A stretch of 64,000 bases of DNA, taken from Porticoccus sp041581635. Lineage in GTDB: Bacteria > Pseudomonadota > Gammaproteobacteria > Pseudomonadales > Porticoccaceae. Positions 42,937-52,145 of the stretch are shown here, piece after piece. Each line of letters begins with the position of its first letter. Within the stretch, counting starts at the first letter, position 1. The stretch covers positions 1 through 64,000 of the forward strand of contig JBFICW010000009.1 in the NCBI GenBank assembly GCA_041581635.1, in the 5' to 3' direction. Under the pieces are notes generated by a model, which saw only the letters and a program-made list of their open reading frames with translations, was not told the origin of the DNA and did not search any database. The position numbers were made by a program, and so were the translations under genes.

Positions 42937-45222
42937 TCAGGCAACGCCCTCAAGTAGTTGACGAGCTTTATCCTTTTGAGAGTCATCGCCATCAGCAATA
43001 ACCTCATCGAGAATGTCGCGAGCACCATCAATATCGCCCATGGCAAGATAAGCCTCAGCTAAATCGAGTTTAGTACTGCACTCATCTGCACCCTCTAAAA
43101 AATTTAGCTCGCTATCTAAAGTATCAATTGAGTCATCTTCCGAAGCATCATCACCTAGGACGCTCTCACTTGAACCTTTATCTTCTTCAGCGAAATCAAC
43201 AGGCTCTTCCAGTTGGTCGCCGCCCTCTATCTGAGTTTTGAGCTCGTCCTCATCAATCTCGAGGTCGTCCATCTCAGCATCAATATCTGATGAAAGAGAA
43301 TCCATATCCAGAGCATCTAAATCCAGGTCTAGATCAAAGTCATCTTGAGATTCGACAACTGAAGTTTCAGGCTCTTTACTCTCAACGGGATTCGACTCAA
43401 GTTCTATTGCTACTTCTTCCTCAGAAGAAAGGTCATCTGAAATCTCTTCCTCTTCAGTTTCATCCGTCGATTGCTCAGGTGCCAGTTCAGATCGTAAGTT
43501 GAGGGCTTTTGCATCGGCCCCTGAATCATTAAGTTCTGCCAACTCAGAGCGCTGCGCATCAAATTTTTCTAACTCATTAGCATTCACATAAACTTCCAGC
43601 AACTTCAACCGTAAGGCAGTGTTGCTCGAATCTTCTTCAATGGCACTGAGTAGCACCCCTTCCGCCTGTTTATAATTACCCAGGGAGATGTAAATGTCGG
43701 CCTCACCTTCTGGGTCAACATCTTCGCCCTCGGCAAGCTCCAGCCCTTCAAACTCTTTCAACTCCTGCTCATTAAACTCGGGTACAGTTTCTTCAACAAG
43801 GGCTTCTATTTCCTTTTCCGTGAAGGCTTCATCTTCACTAACATCTTCTACTTTTTCAGGCTCCTGAACATTTACCAAACTCTGGAGTGAAAGTTCATCC
43901 GCCTCTTCATCGTCCTGCTTACGATTTTTAAAAAACAGTACGATTGCCAGCAAAAATGCTAATAAAGCAATCAATGGATAAAGCAGCAGATCCATCCAGG
44001 CCGACAGGTCGAAACCACTGTCTTTAACCTCGCCCTCTGGACTTTCACTGTTAACCGCTGCTTGTACAGCTTCTGGGGCCGCAGACTTTGGCTCAGCCTC
44101 AGACTGCGCGCCTACCTGTGCAGCACGAAGGGAATCATCTTTGATTTCCACTAGACGATTCATCGTAGCAACCTGCTCTTCCAGGTTTGCTATACGAGCC
44201 TGCAACTCAATATTTTCACGCTGAGTTTTATCGAGTTCTTCCTGAACAACAGAAATATTATTCTGCAATCCATCGGCAACAGCACCCTCTCCAGCCGATG
44301 TAGCACTATTAGTACCGCTAACCGTTAAGGCCTCACTCTTCTGATCCAGAGCGGCGAGTTTTAACTGTCCACCTCCAGACTCCAGCTCCATAGCGGGTTC
44401 TTGCTCATCGGCTACGGAAGTATCTAACAGAGGTGCAGACGCTTTGTCTTCAGAAAGCATTGAATCAATGGAGGCATCAACAACGGAATCACTCAAACTT
44501 GCAATATCGCTACCTTCAGGCAGCCGAATAATCGCGCCTTGTTTAAGCAAGTTAATATTGTCATTGATGAAAGCGTGGGCATTAAACTGCTTAATTGCCG
44601 CCATAGTTTGCTGCATGGACGCATCGTTGGGCTTAATCTTTTTGGCAATTCCCCAAACGGTATCACCTGAGTTAACCCGATACTCATCATCACCCGCATC
44701 CAAAGACGAAATACCAGCTGGTGTAGTTTTTCCAGGGATATCTACCCGCTTGCTGGGCGCAACCTTCGGCTGCGAGCTTTGACTCGCAGCCTCAATCTTT
44801 TTTGCAGAAGGTGACTCCGTTGCATAGAGCGGCATATCAAGAAGCAAGGTGTACTCCCGTAACAACCGGCCGGTGGGCCACTGAATTTCCACCAAAAAAT
44901 CCAAATATGGCTCACGGATAGGTTTTCGGGATGAAACCCTAATAACGGGCTTATCGGGTGTGGATAAATCCACCGCGAAACGCAAATCAGTGAGCAAGAA
45001 CAATCTTTCAACGCCAGCCTGCTCAAAATCCTTTCTTGAACCAAGGCCAACCAGCATCTCAAGCTCAGTCATATCACCAATATTGAGTAACTGAACCTCC
45101 ATATCAAGAGGCTCATTCAATGAGGAATTCAGCTTTATATCGCCCAACCCCAAAGCAAATCCTGAGTTAGTAAAAAACGTACCCAACAAACCAGCTGTCA
45201 AGGCCAAATTGCGCAACTTCAT
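42937..45222 (-). CDS. fimV: FimV-type peptidoglycan-binding polar hub protein
   Basis: This 761-residue protein has a signal peptide (to about residue 23) and an N-terminal domain (GLGDIKLNSSLNEPLDMEVQ). A periplasmic LysM domain follows (YRVNSGDTVWGIAKKI, about 180-230), then a coiled-coil (about 325-365), one membrane helix (LLLYPLIALLAFLLAIVLFF, about 415-435), a very acidic cytoplasmic region and a C-terminal FimV/TPR motif (LDLAEAYLAMGDIDGARDIL). Homologues organise the cell pole and support type IV pilus function and cAMP signalling; a pilZ gene is elsewhere in the window. The acidic region (mostly Asp, Glu and Ser) is probably disordered. Confidence 0.93.
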   Translation of the reverse strand: MKLRNLALTAGLLGTFFTNSGFALGLGDIKLNSSLNEPLDMEVQLLNIGDMTELEMLVGLGSRKDFEQAGVERLFLLTDLRFAVDLSTPDKPVIRVSSRKPIREPYLDFLVEIQWPTGRLLREYTLLLDMPLYATESPSAKKIEAASQSSQPKVAPSKRVDIPGKTTPAGISSLDAGDDEYRVNSGDTVWGIAKKIKPNDASMQQTMAAIKQFNAHAFINDNINLLKQGAIIRLPEGSDIASLSDSVVDASIDSMLSEDKASAPLLDTSVADEQEPAMELESGGGQLKLAALDQKSEALTVSGTNSATSAGEGAVADGLQNNISVVQEELDKTQRENIELQARIANLEEQVATMNRLVEIKDDSLRAAQVGAQSEAEPKSAAPEAVQAAVNSESPEGEVKDSGFDLSAWMDLLLYPLIALLAFLLAIVLFFKNRKQDDEEADELSLQSLVNVQEPEKVEDVSEDEAFTEKEIEALVEETVPEFNEQELKEFEGLELAEGEDVDPEGEADIYISLGNYKQAEGVLLSAIEEDSSNTALRLKLLEVYVNANELEKFDAQRSELAELNDSGADAKALNLRSELAPEQSTDETEEEEISDDLSSEEEVAIELESNPVESKEPETSVVESQDDFDLDLDLDALDMDSLSSDIDAEMDDLEIDEDELKTQIEGGDQLEEPVDFAEEDKGSSESVLGDDASEDDSIDTLDSELNFLEGADECSTKLDLAEAYLAMGDIDGARDILDEVIADGDDSQKDKARQLLEGVA

Positions 45223-45496
45223 AGTTTATTCCCTGTGTTGCTTTATGTGGAACGGCCTTACATTGCATATAGCATGCATAAGAAGATAAGCCTAACGCCC
45301 CAATATTTAGATGTAACACCCTAAGTATTTATGACTAAATAAAATTGTTCAACTGCTGTTAACGGAAAATATTAATAAATCGACCTGTAACAGACTAATG
45401 AGAGTGCCGATTTATGACCTGCGACACAAAACAGCCAGGTAAGGAGGCTCTACATAATCACTATGACTGAGCCCCCAGGGTCAAACAAAGTACAGC

Positions 45497-46612
45497 TTAT
45501 GCTTCCAATAAGATCCTCAGCATCCGGCGAAGAGGTTCTGCCGCCCCCCAAAGCAACTGATCTCCCACGGTAAATGCTGACAGATAATCATCGCCCATAT
45601 TCATCTTTCTCAGGCGACCCACAGGTACATGCAGATGTCCGGTCACCGCTGCTGGAGTAAGCTGCTCCAAGCTAGCAGTGCGGTCGTTGGGTACAACCTT
45701 TACCCAATCGTTGGCTTCAGCCAAAATCCCTTCGATCTCATCAATGGGGGCATTTTTGGTTAATTTCACGGTCATCGCCTGGCTGTGACAGCGCATAGCT
45801 CCAATGCGGACGCAAAGACCATCCACAGGAACCAGTGAATTGCCAGAACGCCCAAGAATTTTGTTAGTTTCAGCCTGACCTTTCCATTCTTCCTTGCTCT
45901 GGCCATTTTCCAGTTGGACATCAATCCAGGGCAATAGACTACCCGCCAAAGGTGCACCAAAGTTATCGATGGGGAAGGCGCCGTCGCGCATAGTGCTGGC
46001 AACTTTCCGATCGATCTCTAGAATCGCCGAAGCCGGATCAGCCAATTCAGCGGCAACCGATTGCTCAATGGCACCCATCTGAGCAATCAGTTCACGCATA
46101 TTCTTGGCGCCAGCACCGGAAGCGGCCTGGTAGGTCATCGCAGAAGCCCACTCGACCAACCCCTGGTTAAATAGCCCACCCAGCGCCATTAGCATCAAAC
46201 TTACTGTGCAGTTGCCGCCAATGTAATTTTTAGTGCCATTGGCAATGCCATCTTTAACCACGTTCAAATTTACCGGATCCAGCACAATTAGGGCATCGTC
46301 GGCCATACGTAATGCAGAGGCTGCATCAATCCAGTAACCATCCCAACCGGCTTTGCGAAGTTCGGGGTAAACGGCTTTGGTGTAGTCGCCGCCCTGACAG
46401 GTCACAATAACATCCAGCTTAGACAGCGACTCGATATCGCTGGCATCCTGAAGCGGTGCCACATCCTTACCCACACTGGGGCCCGGTTGTCCTAGCTGCG
46501 ATGTTGTGAAGAAAACTGGCTCAATATCGGCAAAGTCATTTTCCTGACGCATACGATCCATCAGCACTGAACCCACCATTCCACGCCAACCTACAAAACC
46601 TACTTTATTCAT
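45497..46612 (-). CDS. asd: Aspartate-semialdehyde dehydrogenase
   Basis: This 371-residue NADPH-dependent enzyme makes aspartate semialdehyde for lysine, threonine, methionine and cell-wall synthesis. It starts with VGFVGWRGMVGSVLMDRM (dinucleotide fold). The catalytic Cys lies in YIGGNCTVSLMLMALGGLF (about residue 134), and the catalytic His in RIGAMRCHSQAMTVKL. The length and the WRGMVGSVL form place it in the gammaproteobacterial (E. coli-like) group. It lies between leuB and fimV on the same strand. Confidence 0.96.
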   Translation of the reverse strand: MNKVGFVGWRGMVGSVLMDRMRQENDFADIEPVFFTTSQLGQPGPSVGKDVAPLQDASDIESLSKLDVIVTCQGGDYTKAVYPELRKAGWDGYWIDAASALRMADDALIVLDPVNLNVVKDGIANGTKNYIGGNCTVSLMLMALGGLFNQGLVEWASAMTYQAASGAGAKNMRELIAQMGAIEQSVAAELADPASAILEIDRKVASTMRDGAFPIDNFGAPLAGSLLPWIDVQLENGQSKEEWKGQAETNKILGRSGNSLVPVDGLCVRIGAMRCHSQAMTVKLTKNAPIDEIEGILAEANDWVKVVPNDRTASLEQLTPAAVTGHLHVPVGRLRKMNMGDDYLSAFTVGDQLLWGAAEPLRRMLRILLEA

Positions 46613-46694
46613 TTATATTCAACCAATTAAATATTATTTATAACAAATTACTTTAATTTTATTTGTACCAAATCTCAGACTGAAAACTACTGGT

Positions 46695-47768
46695 TTATAG
46701 TGCAGCAACAACCGCATCACCCATTTCCGAGGTGCTAACTTTACGTGTACCCTCAGTATAAATATCGGGGGTACGGAGTCCTTGATCTAGCACACGACTG
46801 ACGGCAGCTTCGATAGCTTCAGCCGCAGCAGGCGCATTCAAAGAGTAACGAAGCATCATGGCAACTGACAAAATCGTCGCCAGCGGATTAGCCACACCCT
46901 GCCCTGCAATATCTGGCGCAGAACCATGGCAAGGCTCATACAAACCCTTACCGTCTTTATCCAGAGATGCTGATGGCAGCATGCCAATGGAACCCGTCAA
47001 CATAGCCGCCGCATCTGACAAAATATCGCCAAACATATTGCCGGTCACCACCACATCGAACTGTTTGGGCGCCATTACCAGTTGCATTGCAGCATTATCC
47101 ACATACATATGACTTAGGGTGACCTCAGGATAGTCTTTGGCAACCTCTTCCATAATCTCACGCCACAATATAGTTGCCTCGAGAACGTTAGCCTTGTCCA
47201 CAGAACAAACACGCTTGTCGCGAACCATGGCAGCTTCAAAAGCGACCTTACCAATACGACGAATTTCAGATTCGTTATATTTGTAAGTGTTGTAACCTTC
47301 GCGCTCACCGTTTTCCAAGACTCTGATACCGCGTGGCTCGCCAAAATAGATGCCGCCCGTCAGCTCTCTGACAATCAGGATATCGAGACCAGCAACGATC
47401 TCCGGCTTCAGCGATGAGGCATCAGCCAGTTGGGGATACAAAATTGCCGGGCGCAGGTTACCAAACAACGCCAAGCCAGAGCGAAGCTTCAACAATCCCT
47501 TTTCTGGACGCAGATCACGGTCTACCTCATCCCACTTGGGACCACCTACTGAACCCATCAAAATCGCATCACTTTGGCGGCCCTTCTCAAGTGTTTCATC
47601 AGGACAAGGCTCTCCCACGGCATCGTATGCAGCGCCTCCAAGCAAGCCTTCTTCCAACTCGATACCCAATGAAAATTGCTGATCGACTTTTTTCAGCACT
47701 TTAATGGCTTCGTCTACAATTTCAGGGCCGATATAGTCGCCTTTAAGTATCAAAACTTTCTTAGTCAT
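46695..47768 (-). CDS. leuB: 3-isopropylmalate dehydrogenase
   Basis: This 357-residue enzyme oxidises and decarboxylates 3-isopropylmalate in leucine synthesis. It starts with VLILKGDYIGPEIVDEAI, has the LLGSVGGP-like ILMGSVGGPKWD and LRSGLALFGNLRPA segments, and ends with the GSAPDIAGQGVANPLATILS region. VTGNMFGDILSDAAAML binds the substrate and metal. It lies 39 bases after leuD in a leuCDB order. Confidence 0.96.
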   Translation of the reverse strand: MTKKVLILKGDYIGPEIVDEAIKVLKKVDQQFSLGIELEEGLLGGAAYDAVGEPCPDETLEKGRQSDAILMGSVGGPKWDEVDRDLRPEKGLLKLRSGLALFGNLRPAILYPQLADASSLKPEIVAGLDILIVRELTGGIYFGEPRGIRVLENGEREGYNTYKYNESEIRRIGKVAFEAAMVRDKRVCSVDKANVLEATILWREIMEEVAKDYPEVTLSHMYVDNAAMQLVMAPKQFDVVVTGNMFGDILSDAAAMLTGSIGMLPSASLDKDGKGLYEPCHGSAPDIAGQGVANPLATILSVAMMLRYSLNAPAAAEAIEAAVSRVLDQGLRTPDIYTEGTRKVSTSEMGDAVVAAL

Positions 47769-47807
47769 TTATCCCGCGTCCTAGATAATCTGTTCTGTTT
47801 GAGACTG

Positions 47808-48458
47808 TTACTTGATGGCACCGAATAGCCAAGGAGTATCTTTTTCCCTTGCTGCTTCATAAGCACGAATAGCATCTGCATCATTTAAAGTCAGGCCGAT
47901 TTCATCCAAACCTTCGAGCAAACAGCCCTTACTGAACGCATCAATATCAAAGGAGAACTTCTCACCTGAAGGTGTGACTACCACCTGACGTGGCAAATCC
48001 ACCGTCAACTCATAACCCTCATTTTCTTCAACTTCAGCAAATAACTGATCAACTATACTTTCTTTTAAAACAATAGGTAACAAACCATTCTTAAAGCAGT
48101 TATTAAAGAATATATCGGCAAAACTTGGCGCAATTACAGCTCTAAATCCGTAATCATCCAATGCCCAGGGTGCATGCTCACGGCTGGATCCACAGCCAAA
48201 GTTCTCCCGCGCCAACAACACAGAGGCACCCTGATAACGAGGCCAGTTAAGTGGAAAATCTTTGTTCAGTGGCCGGTTAGAACAATCCTGCCCCGGCTTA
48301 CCTTCATCCAGATAACGCAACTCATCAAACAAGTTTGGGCCAAAGCCACTGCGCTTAATCGATTTCAAAAACTGCTTGGGAATAATCATGTCAGTATCGA
48401 CATTGGCACGGTCGATACCGGCCACGATGCCCTTATGTACGGTAAATGCTTTCATCAT
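47808..48458 (-). CDS. leuD: 3-isopropylmalate dehydratase small subunit
   Basis: This 216-residue subunit forms the swivel domain of isopropylmalate isomerase with LeuC. Family marks are GIVAGIDRANVDTDMIIPKQFL at the start (NVDTDMIIP), LLARENFGCGSSREHAPWAL and VIAPSFADIFFNNCFKNGLLPI. It overlaps the leuC stop by four bases (ATGA), so LeuC and LeuD are probably made in equal amounts. Confidence 0.96.
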   Translation of the reverse strand: MMKAFTVHKGIVAGIDRANVDTDMIIPKQFLKSIKRSGFGPNLFDELRYLDEGKPGQDCSNRPLNKDFPLNWPRYQGASVLLARENFGCGSSREHAPWALDDYGFRAVIAPSFADIFFNNCFKNGLLPIVLKESIVDQLFAEVEENEGYELTVDLPRQVVVTPSGEKFSFDIDAFSKGCLLEGLDEIGLTLNDADAIRAYEAAREKDTPWLFGAIK

Positions 48459-49885
48459 ACGACCTCGCTAAAGGCACGAACATCAGTAATATGGCCAGCA
48501 ATAGCTGCGGCAGCTGCCATTGCGGGACTCACTAAGTGCGTCCGCCCACCATTACCCTGTCGCCCCTCAAAATTACGGTTTGAAGTTGAGGCGCAATGTT
48601 CACCCGCCCCTAACTTGTCAGCATTCATGGCCAAACACATGGAACAGCCCGGCTCGCGCCAATCCATACCCGCGTCGATAAAGATCTTATCCAACCCTTC
48701 GGCTTCCGCCTGCGCTTTCACCATTTGCGACCCAGGCACCACGAGTACCTGCTTGATACTGCCAGCCACCTTGCGGCCTTTTACGACTTTTGCCGCAGCG
48801 CGCATATCTTCGATACGAGAATTGGTACATGAACCAATAAAAACGCGGTCTACCGGTATATCGGTAATAGCTGTGCCACCCTCCAGTCCCATATAACGAA
48901 GGGCTTGCTCAATACCCTGCCTTTTCGCTGGGTCAGTTTCATCCTCAATGCGAGGAATAACACCAGTTACCGGCAAGACCATTTCTGGGGAAGTCCCCCA
49001 AGTGACCTGAGGCAAAATATCTTCGCCTTTCAGCTCGACTACCGTATCAAATTTAGCATCGCCATCACTTTGCAAGGTTTCCCAATAGGCCACCGCCTGA
49101 TCCCAGACGTCACCAGTTGGTGCAAACTGACGCCCTTTGAAATACTCGATAGTCTGATCATCCACCGCTACCATACCCACACGGGCGCCAGCTTCAATGG
49201 CCATATTACATACGGTCATACGCCCTTCAATGGACATATCCCTGAACACCTGACCAGCAAATTCAATGGCATAACCAGTGCCACCTGCAGTGCCGATTTC
49301 ACCGATAATAGCCAGTACTACATCTTTGGGGGTAACACCGTCACCCAATTTTCCATCGACCTTAATCAGCATATTTTTCATCTTCTTGGCAACCAAACAC
49401 TGGGTAGCCAACACATGCTCAACTTCTGAAGTACCAATACCATGAGCCAAACAGGCAAATGCGCCGTGAGTAGCCGTATGGGAATCACCGCAAACCACCG
49501 TCATACCGGGCAATGAAGCACCGAGCTCGGGGCCCATCACATGCACAATGCCCTGCCCCATTTCGTTCATACCAAATTCGCGAATCCCGAAATATTCACA
49601 GTTATCATCCAGCGTTTTCACCTGAATACGTGAAGTTTCGTCTGGAATAGCATCCACACCGGCGGCACGCTCGGCAGAATCGGTAGAGATGTTGTGATCT
49701 GGCGTCGCCACATTCACATCCAGACGCCAGGGCTTACGACCGGCCATACGCAGGCCCTCAAACGCCTGAGGTGAGGTCACTTCATGGAGAATATGACGAT
49801 CGATGTAAATGAGTGAAGAACCATCATCTCGCTGTTTTACCAGATGCGCGTCCCACAATTTATCGTAAAGGGTTTTTCCAGCCAT
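48455..49885 (-). CDS. leuC: 3-isopropylmalate dehydratase large subunit
   Basis: This 476-residue subunit carries the [4Fe-4S] cluster that isomerises 2- to 3-isopropylmalate. Cluster cysteines are in FIGSCTNSRIEDMRAA and REPGCSMCLAMN. The opening KTLYDKLWDAHLV and VCGDSHTATHGAFACLAHGIG are typical. It is the first gene of leuCDB and is divergent from a LysR regulator with a 160-base spacer containing an inverted-repeat operator. Confidence 0.97.
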   Translation of the reverse strand: MAGKTLYDKLWDAHLVKQRDDGSSLIYIDRHILHEVTSPQAFEGLRMAGRKPWRLDVNVATPDHNISTDSAERAAGVDAIPDETSRIQVKTLDDNCEYFGIREFGMNEMGQGIVHVMGPELGASLPGMTVVCGDSHTATHGAFACLAHGIGTSEVEHVLATQCLVAKKMKNMLIKVDGKLGDGVTPKDVVLAIIGEIGTAGGTGYAIEFAGQVFRDMSIEGRMTVCNMAIEAGARVGMVAVDDQTIEYFKGRQFAPTGDVWDQAVAYWETLQSDGDAKFDTVVELKGEDILPQVTWGTSPEMVLPVTGVIPRIEDETDPAKRQGIEQALRYMGLEGGTAITDIPVDRVFIGSCTNSRIEDMRAAAKVVKGRKVAGSIKQVLVVPGSQMVKAQAEAEGLDKIFIDAGMDWREPGCSMCLAMNADKLGAGEHCASTSNRNFEGRQGNGGRTHLVSPAMAAAAAIAGHITDVRAFSEVV

Positions 49886-49977
49886 GTTTCTAGCCCAGTT
49901 ATCCTACAAAGTATCGTTAGTTGGGGGATTTTAGGTATATGTTACCAATAAAACAAATTCATATTTTTTATCTATTG

Positions 49978-49994
49978 GATTCCAAATAGGAATC
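49978..49994. promoter_or_regulatory. Inverted-repeat operator between leuC and lysR
   Basis: GATTCC-AAATA-GGAATC is a perfect 6-5-6 inverted repeat and contains a T-N11-A core, the usual LysR-family binding pattern. It lies 52 bases before the regulator start and about 90 bases before leuC. A plausible leuC promoter on the minus strand (TTGTTT and TAAAAT, 17 apart) is next to it. Confidence 0.6.
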
Positions 49995-50045
49995 TTTAAA
50001 CTTATACTCATACCTGCAATACTTTTTGGTACACCTTATATAATC

Positions 50046-50954
50046 ATGGACACTCAATTACTGGAAGCATTTATCGCCGTTGCAGAGTCTGGCTCATTTT
50101 CCACTGCAGCCGACAGAATCCACGTCACCCAACCTGCTGTCAGCAAACGTATCGCATTATTGGAAGAACAGCTGAACACCCGCTTATTTGATCGCATTGC
50201 CCGCTCTGTAAACCTCACAGAGGCAGGAGAGGCCTTACTACCAAGAGCGAACCATATTCTTCGGGAGATATCAGATACCAAACAAGCCATTAACGATCTC
50301 TCCGGCGATATCAGCGGCAGACTACGATTGGCCATTAGCCACCATATTGGCCTACACCGGCTCCCTCCTATTTTGAAGCGGTTTGCCCAAGGCTACCCTG
50401 AAGTCACCATCGATGTAGACTTTATGGACTCAGAAAAAGCCTATGAAGGTATTCTGCAGGGCCGCTTCGAAGTCGCGGCCATCACCTTGGCCCCGGAAGC
50501 CCATCCTAAAATTGAAGCAAAAACAATCTGGCCAGACCCATTGGTTTTCATGGTTTCAGAGGATCACCCTCTTTTTACTAAAAATGCAACAAAGATAGCG
50601 CCAACACTGAATGATCTAAGAAATTACCCAGCAATCCTACCCGGCCTTGGCACCTATACTGGGCGAATGACCCGAGCACTGTTTGAACAGCAAAAAGTCC
50701 CTCTTCCCCCCACGATGACGACCAACTACCTGGAAACCATCAAAATGATGGTAAGTATTGGACTGGGCTGGAGCCTGTTACCCGAAAGCATGCTGGAACC
50801 CGGTATTAGGGAGGTACCCATCGCAGGCGTACACATACAACGCGAACTGGGCTACATCCACCATCGCGAGAAAAGCCTGTCCAATGCGGCCAAGGCATTT
50901 ATCCATTTGTTGCAGCAAGATATGGGAGGTTGCACTGCGCAGTCCCAAACATGA
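50046..50954 (+). CDS. LysR-family transcriptional regulator (probable leuCDB activator)
   Basis: This 302-residue protein has an N-terminal winged helix-turn-helix (MDTQLLEAFIAVAESGSFST onward; recognition helix near VTQPAVSKRIALLEEQL) and a periplasmic-binding-protein-like effector domain from about residue 90. Its divergence from leuC, with a T-N11-A inverted repeat between them, suggests it controls leuCDB and its own expression. The ligand may be an isopropylmalate-pathway intermediate. That role is inferred from position; similar LysR genes next to leuC occur in related genomes. Confidence 0.88.
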   Translation: MDTQLLEAFIAVAESGSFSTAADRIHVTQPAVSKRIALLEEQLNTRLFDRIARSVNLTEAGEALLPRANHILREISDTKQAINDLSGDISGRLRLAISHHIGLHRLPPILKRFAQGYPEVTIDVDFMDSEKAYEGILQGRFEVAAITLAPEAHPKIEAKTIWPDPLVFMVSEDHPLFTKNATKIAPTLNDLRNYPAILPGLGTYTGRMTRALFEQQKVPLPPTMTTNYLETIKMMVSIGLGWSLLPESMLEPGIREVPIAGVHIQRELGYIHHREKSLSNAAKAFIHLLQQDMGGCTAQSQT

Positions 50955-51160
50955 TAGCCATCGTCCCTGCTGTTCTTATACCAAACGAAATCATGATTTC
51001 GCGCTAGCCTCCAGTTCTATATTTGATTTATAAAGTGATTATTTCCATGAATTAAAGGGCCACCCCCATTTAATTAAAAACGGTGTAAAATGCAGCACCC
51101 TTGGCAGAGGACGCTATTCGTATAAACGCGTCCACGGTGTATTAACAACAGGTAAAAACG

Positions 51161-51595
51161 ATGTTTCGACCTTTGGCTTTAGTGCTATCTATTTTTCTTT
51201 TCTTACTCTCTTCCAACACGTTTGCATTCGGCCCCATGGGTGGTGTGGGTCAGCCCAACGCTCGGACAATGCTTAGAGTGGACGAATATTTTTTGAACGG
51301 GAAAAAGATTGCTTCAAGCAGGGATACGGCCATAGGCAAGATACAGCTTTGTTTAAAATCAGACGATAATGCCGTAAAACTGAAAAGAAAAACGCTAGAG
51401 CCTTATGTCGGTGCCACAACGGATGATTTTATTAATAGTATCCACGAGTGTGACAAGCCAGAAGTGTCGATTACTGAGAGGCTGGGGACAGACAATACCG
51501 CCTACATTGTGTATTACTTTAACAAGCGGTATAAGCTAAAGCTGACAGAGCATACCAAGTCAGTCATTGCCGATTATAAGCACTTTGAGGATTAG
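51161..51595 (+). CDS. Small exported protein of unknown function
   Basis: This 144-residue protein has a signal peptide (LALVLSIFLFLLSSNTFA, cleaved near residue 23) and a Gly/Pro-rich mature N-terminus (FGPMGGVGQPNA). The rest is rich in Lys, Asp and Thr, with two cysteines (in IQLCLKS and IHECDKPE) that could form a disulfide. I do not recognise a family. It has no clear operon partner; the gene at 51642 follows after 46 bases on the same strand. Its base composition looks more AT-rich than that of the biosynthetic genes around it. Confidence 0.6.
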   Translation: MFRPLALVLSIFLFLLSSNTFAFGPMGGVGQPNARTMLRVDEYFLNGKKIASSRDTAIGKIQLCLKSDDNAVKLKRKTLEPYVGATTDDFINSIHECDKPEVSITERLGTDNTAYIVYYFNKRYKLKLTEHTKSVIADYKHFED

Positions 51596-51641
51596 ACAGG
51601 TTAAAGGGGCAGCATCCTTTAACTAACACAGGCAGATAGTT

Positions 51642-52007
51642 ATGTTAGAAATGATAGAGATTGGAATTGATCATTCCGTCGCTTTTCGCATATCAGGGAA
51701 AGTGACTGAAAGTGACATGTCTTTGGTACTCGCCGACGCAAGGGAAAAGATTAAGCGTCACGGAAAGATTGTTCTTCTTGAGCAGATAGATTCATTCGAA
51801 GGCATCGAAATATCGGCGATCATTGAAGAGTTTAAATATTTATTTGAAGTGGGAATTTCTAATATCACTAGAGTCGCCGTCTTATCCAACGATAAGTGGC
51901 TGGAAACAATGATTAATATAGAAGACACATTTTTTAGCCATATTAAAATGAAATGTTTCCGTATCGAAGACAAGGATGCGGCCATAGCGTTTTTAAACGC
52001 CTCGTAA
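51642..52007 (+). CDS. SpoIIAA-like (STAS/SEC14-fold) protein
   Basis: This 121-residue protein fits the SpoIIAA-like DUF3478 family: an N-terminal strand pair (VAFRISGKVTESDMSLVLAD), a central strand (GKIVLLEQIDSFEGIEISA), helix (IIEEFKYLFEVG) and a C-terminal RVAVLSNDKWLETMINIEDTF segment. Members are small cytosolic proteins of unclear function, perhaps binding lipids or nucleotides. No anti-sigma partner is nearby. A strong bidirectional terminator follows. Confidence 0.8.
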   Translation: MLEMIEIGIDHSVAFRISGKVTESDMSLVLADAREKIKRHGKIVLLEQIDSFEGIEISAIIEEFKYLFEVGISNITRVAVLSNDKWLETMINIEDTFFSHIKMKCFRIEDKDAAIAFLNAS

Positions 52008-52094
52008 CAAAGCACACCGATAAACCAGCGCAATTTTTGTCTTGCTTTAATTGCATGCCATTTGACCAGCGTGCTATTTACCTAAAAAGTATCA

Positions 52095-52135
52095 AAATAA
52101 ACAGGGCTAGAGACAATCTCTAACCCTGTTTATTT
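52095..52135. terminator. Bidirectional intrinsic terminator
   Basis: AAATAAACAGGG (52095-52106) pairs perfectly with CCCTGTTTATTT (52124-52135). An inner TAGAGA/TCTCTA stem caps it. A- and T-rich flanks on both sides suit termination of both the SpoIIAA-like gene (plus) and the acyl-CoA dehydrogenase gene (minus). Confidence 0.88.
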
Positions 52136-52145
52136 AAAACAAGAC

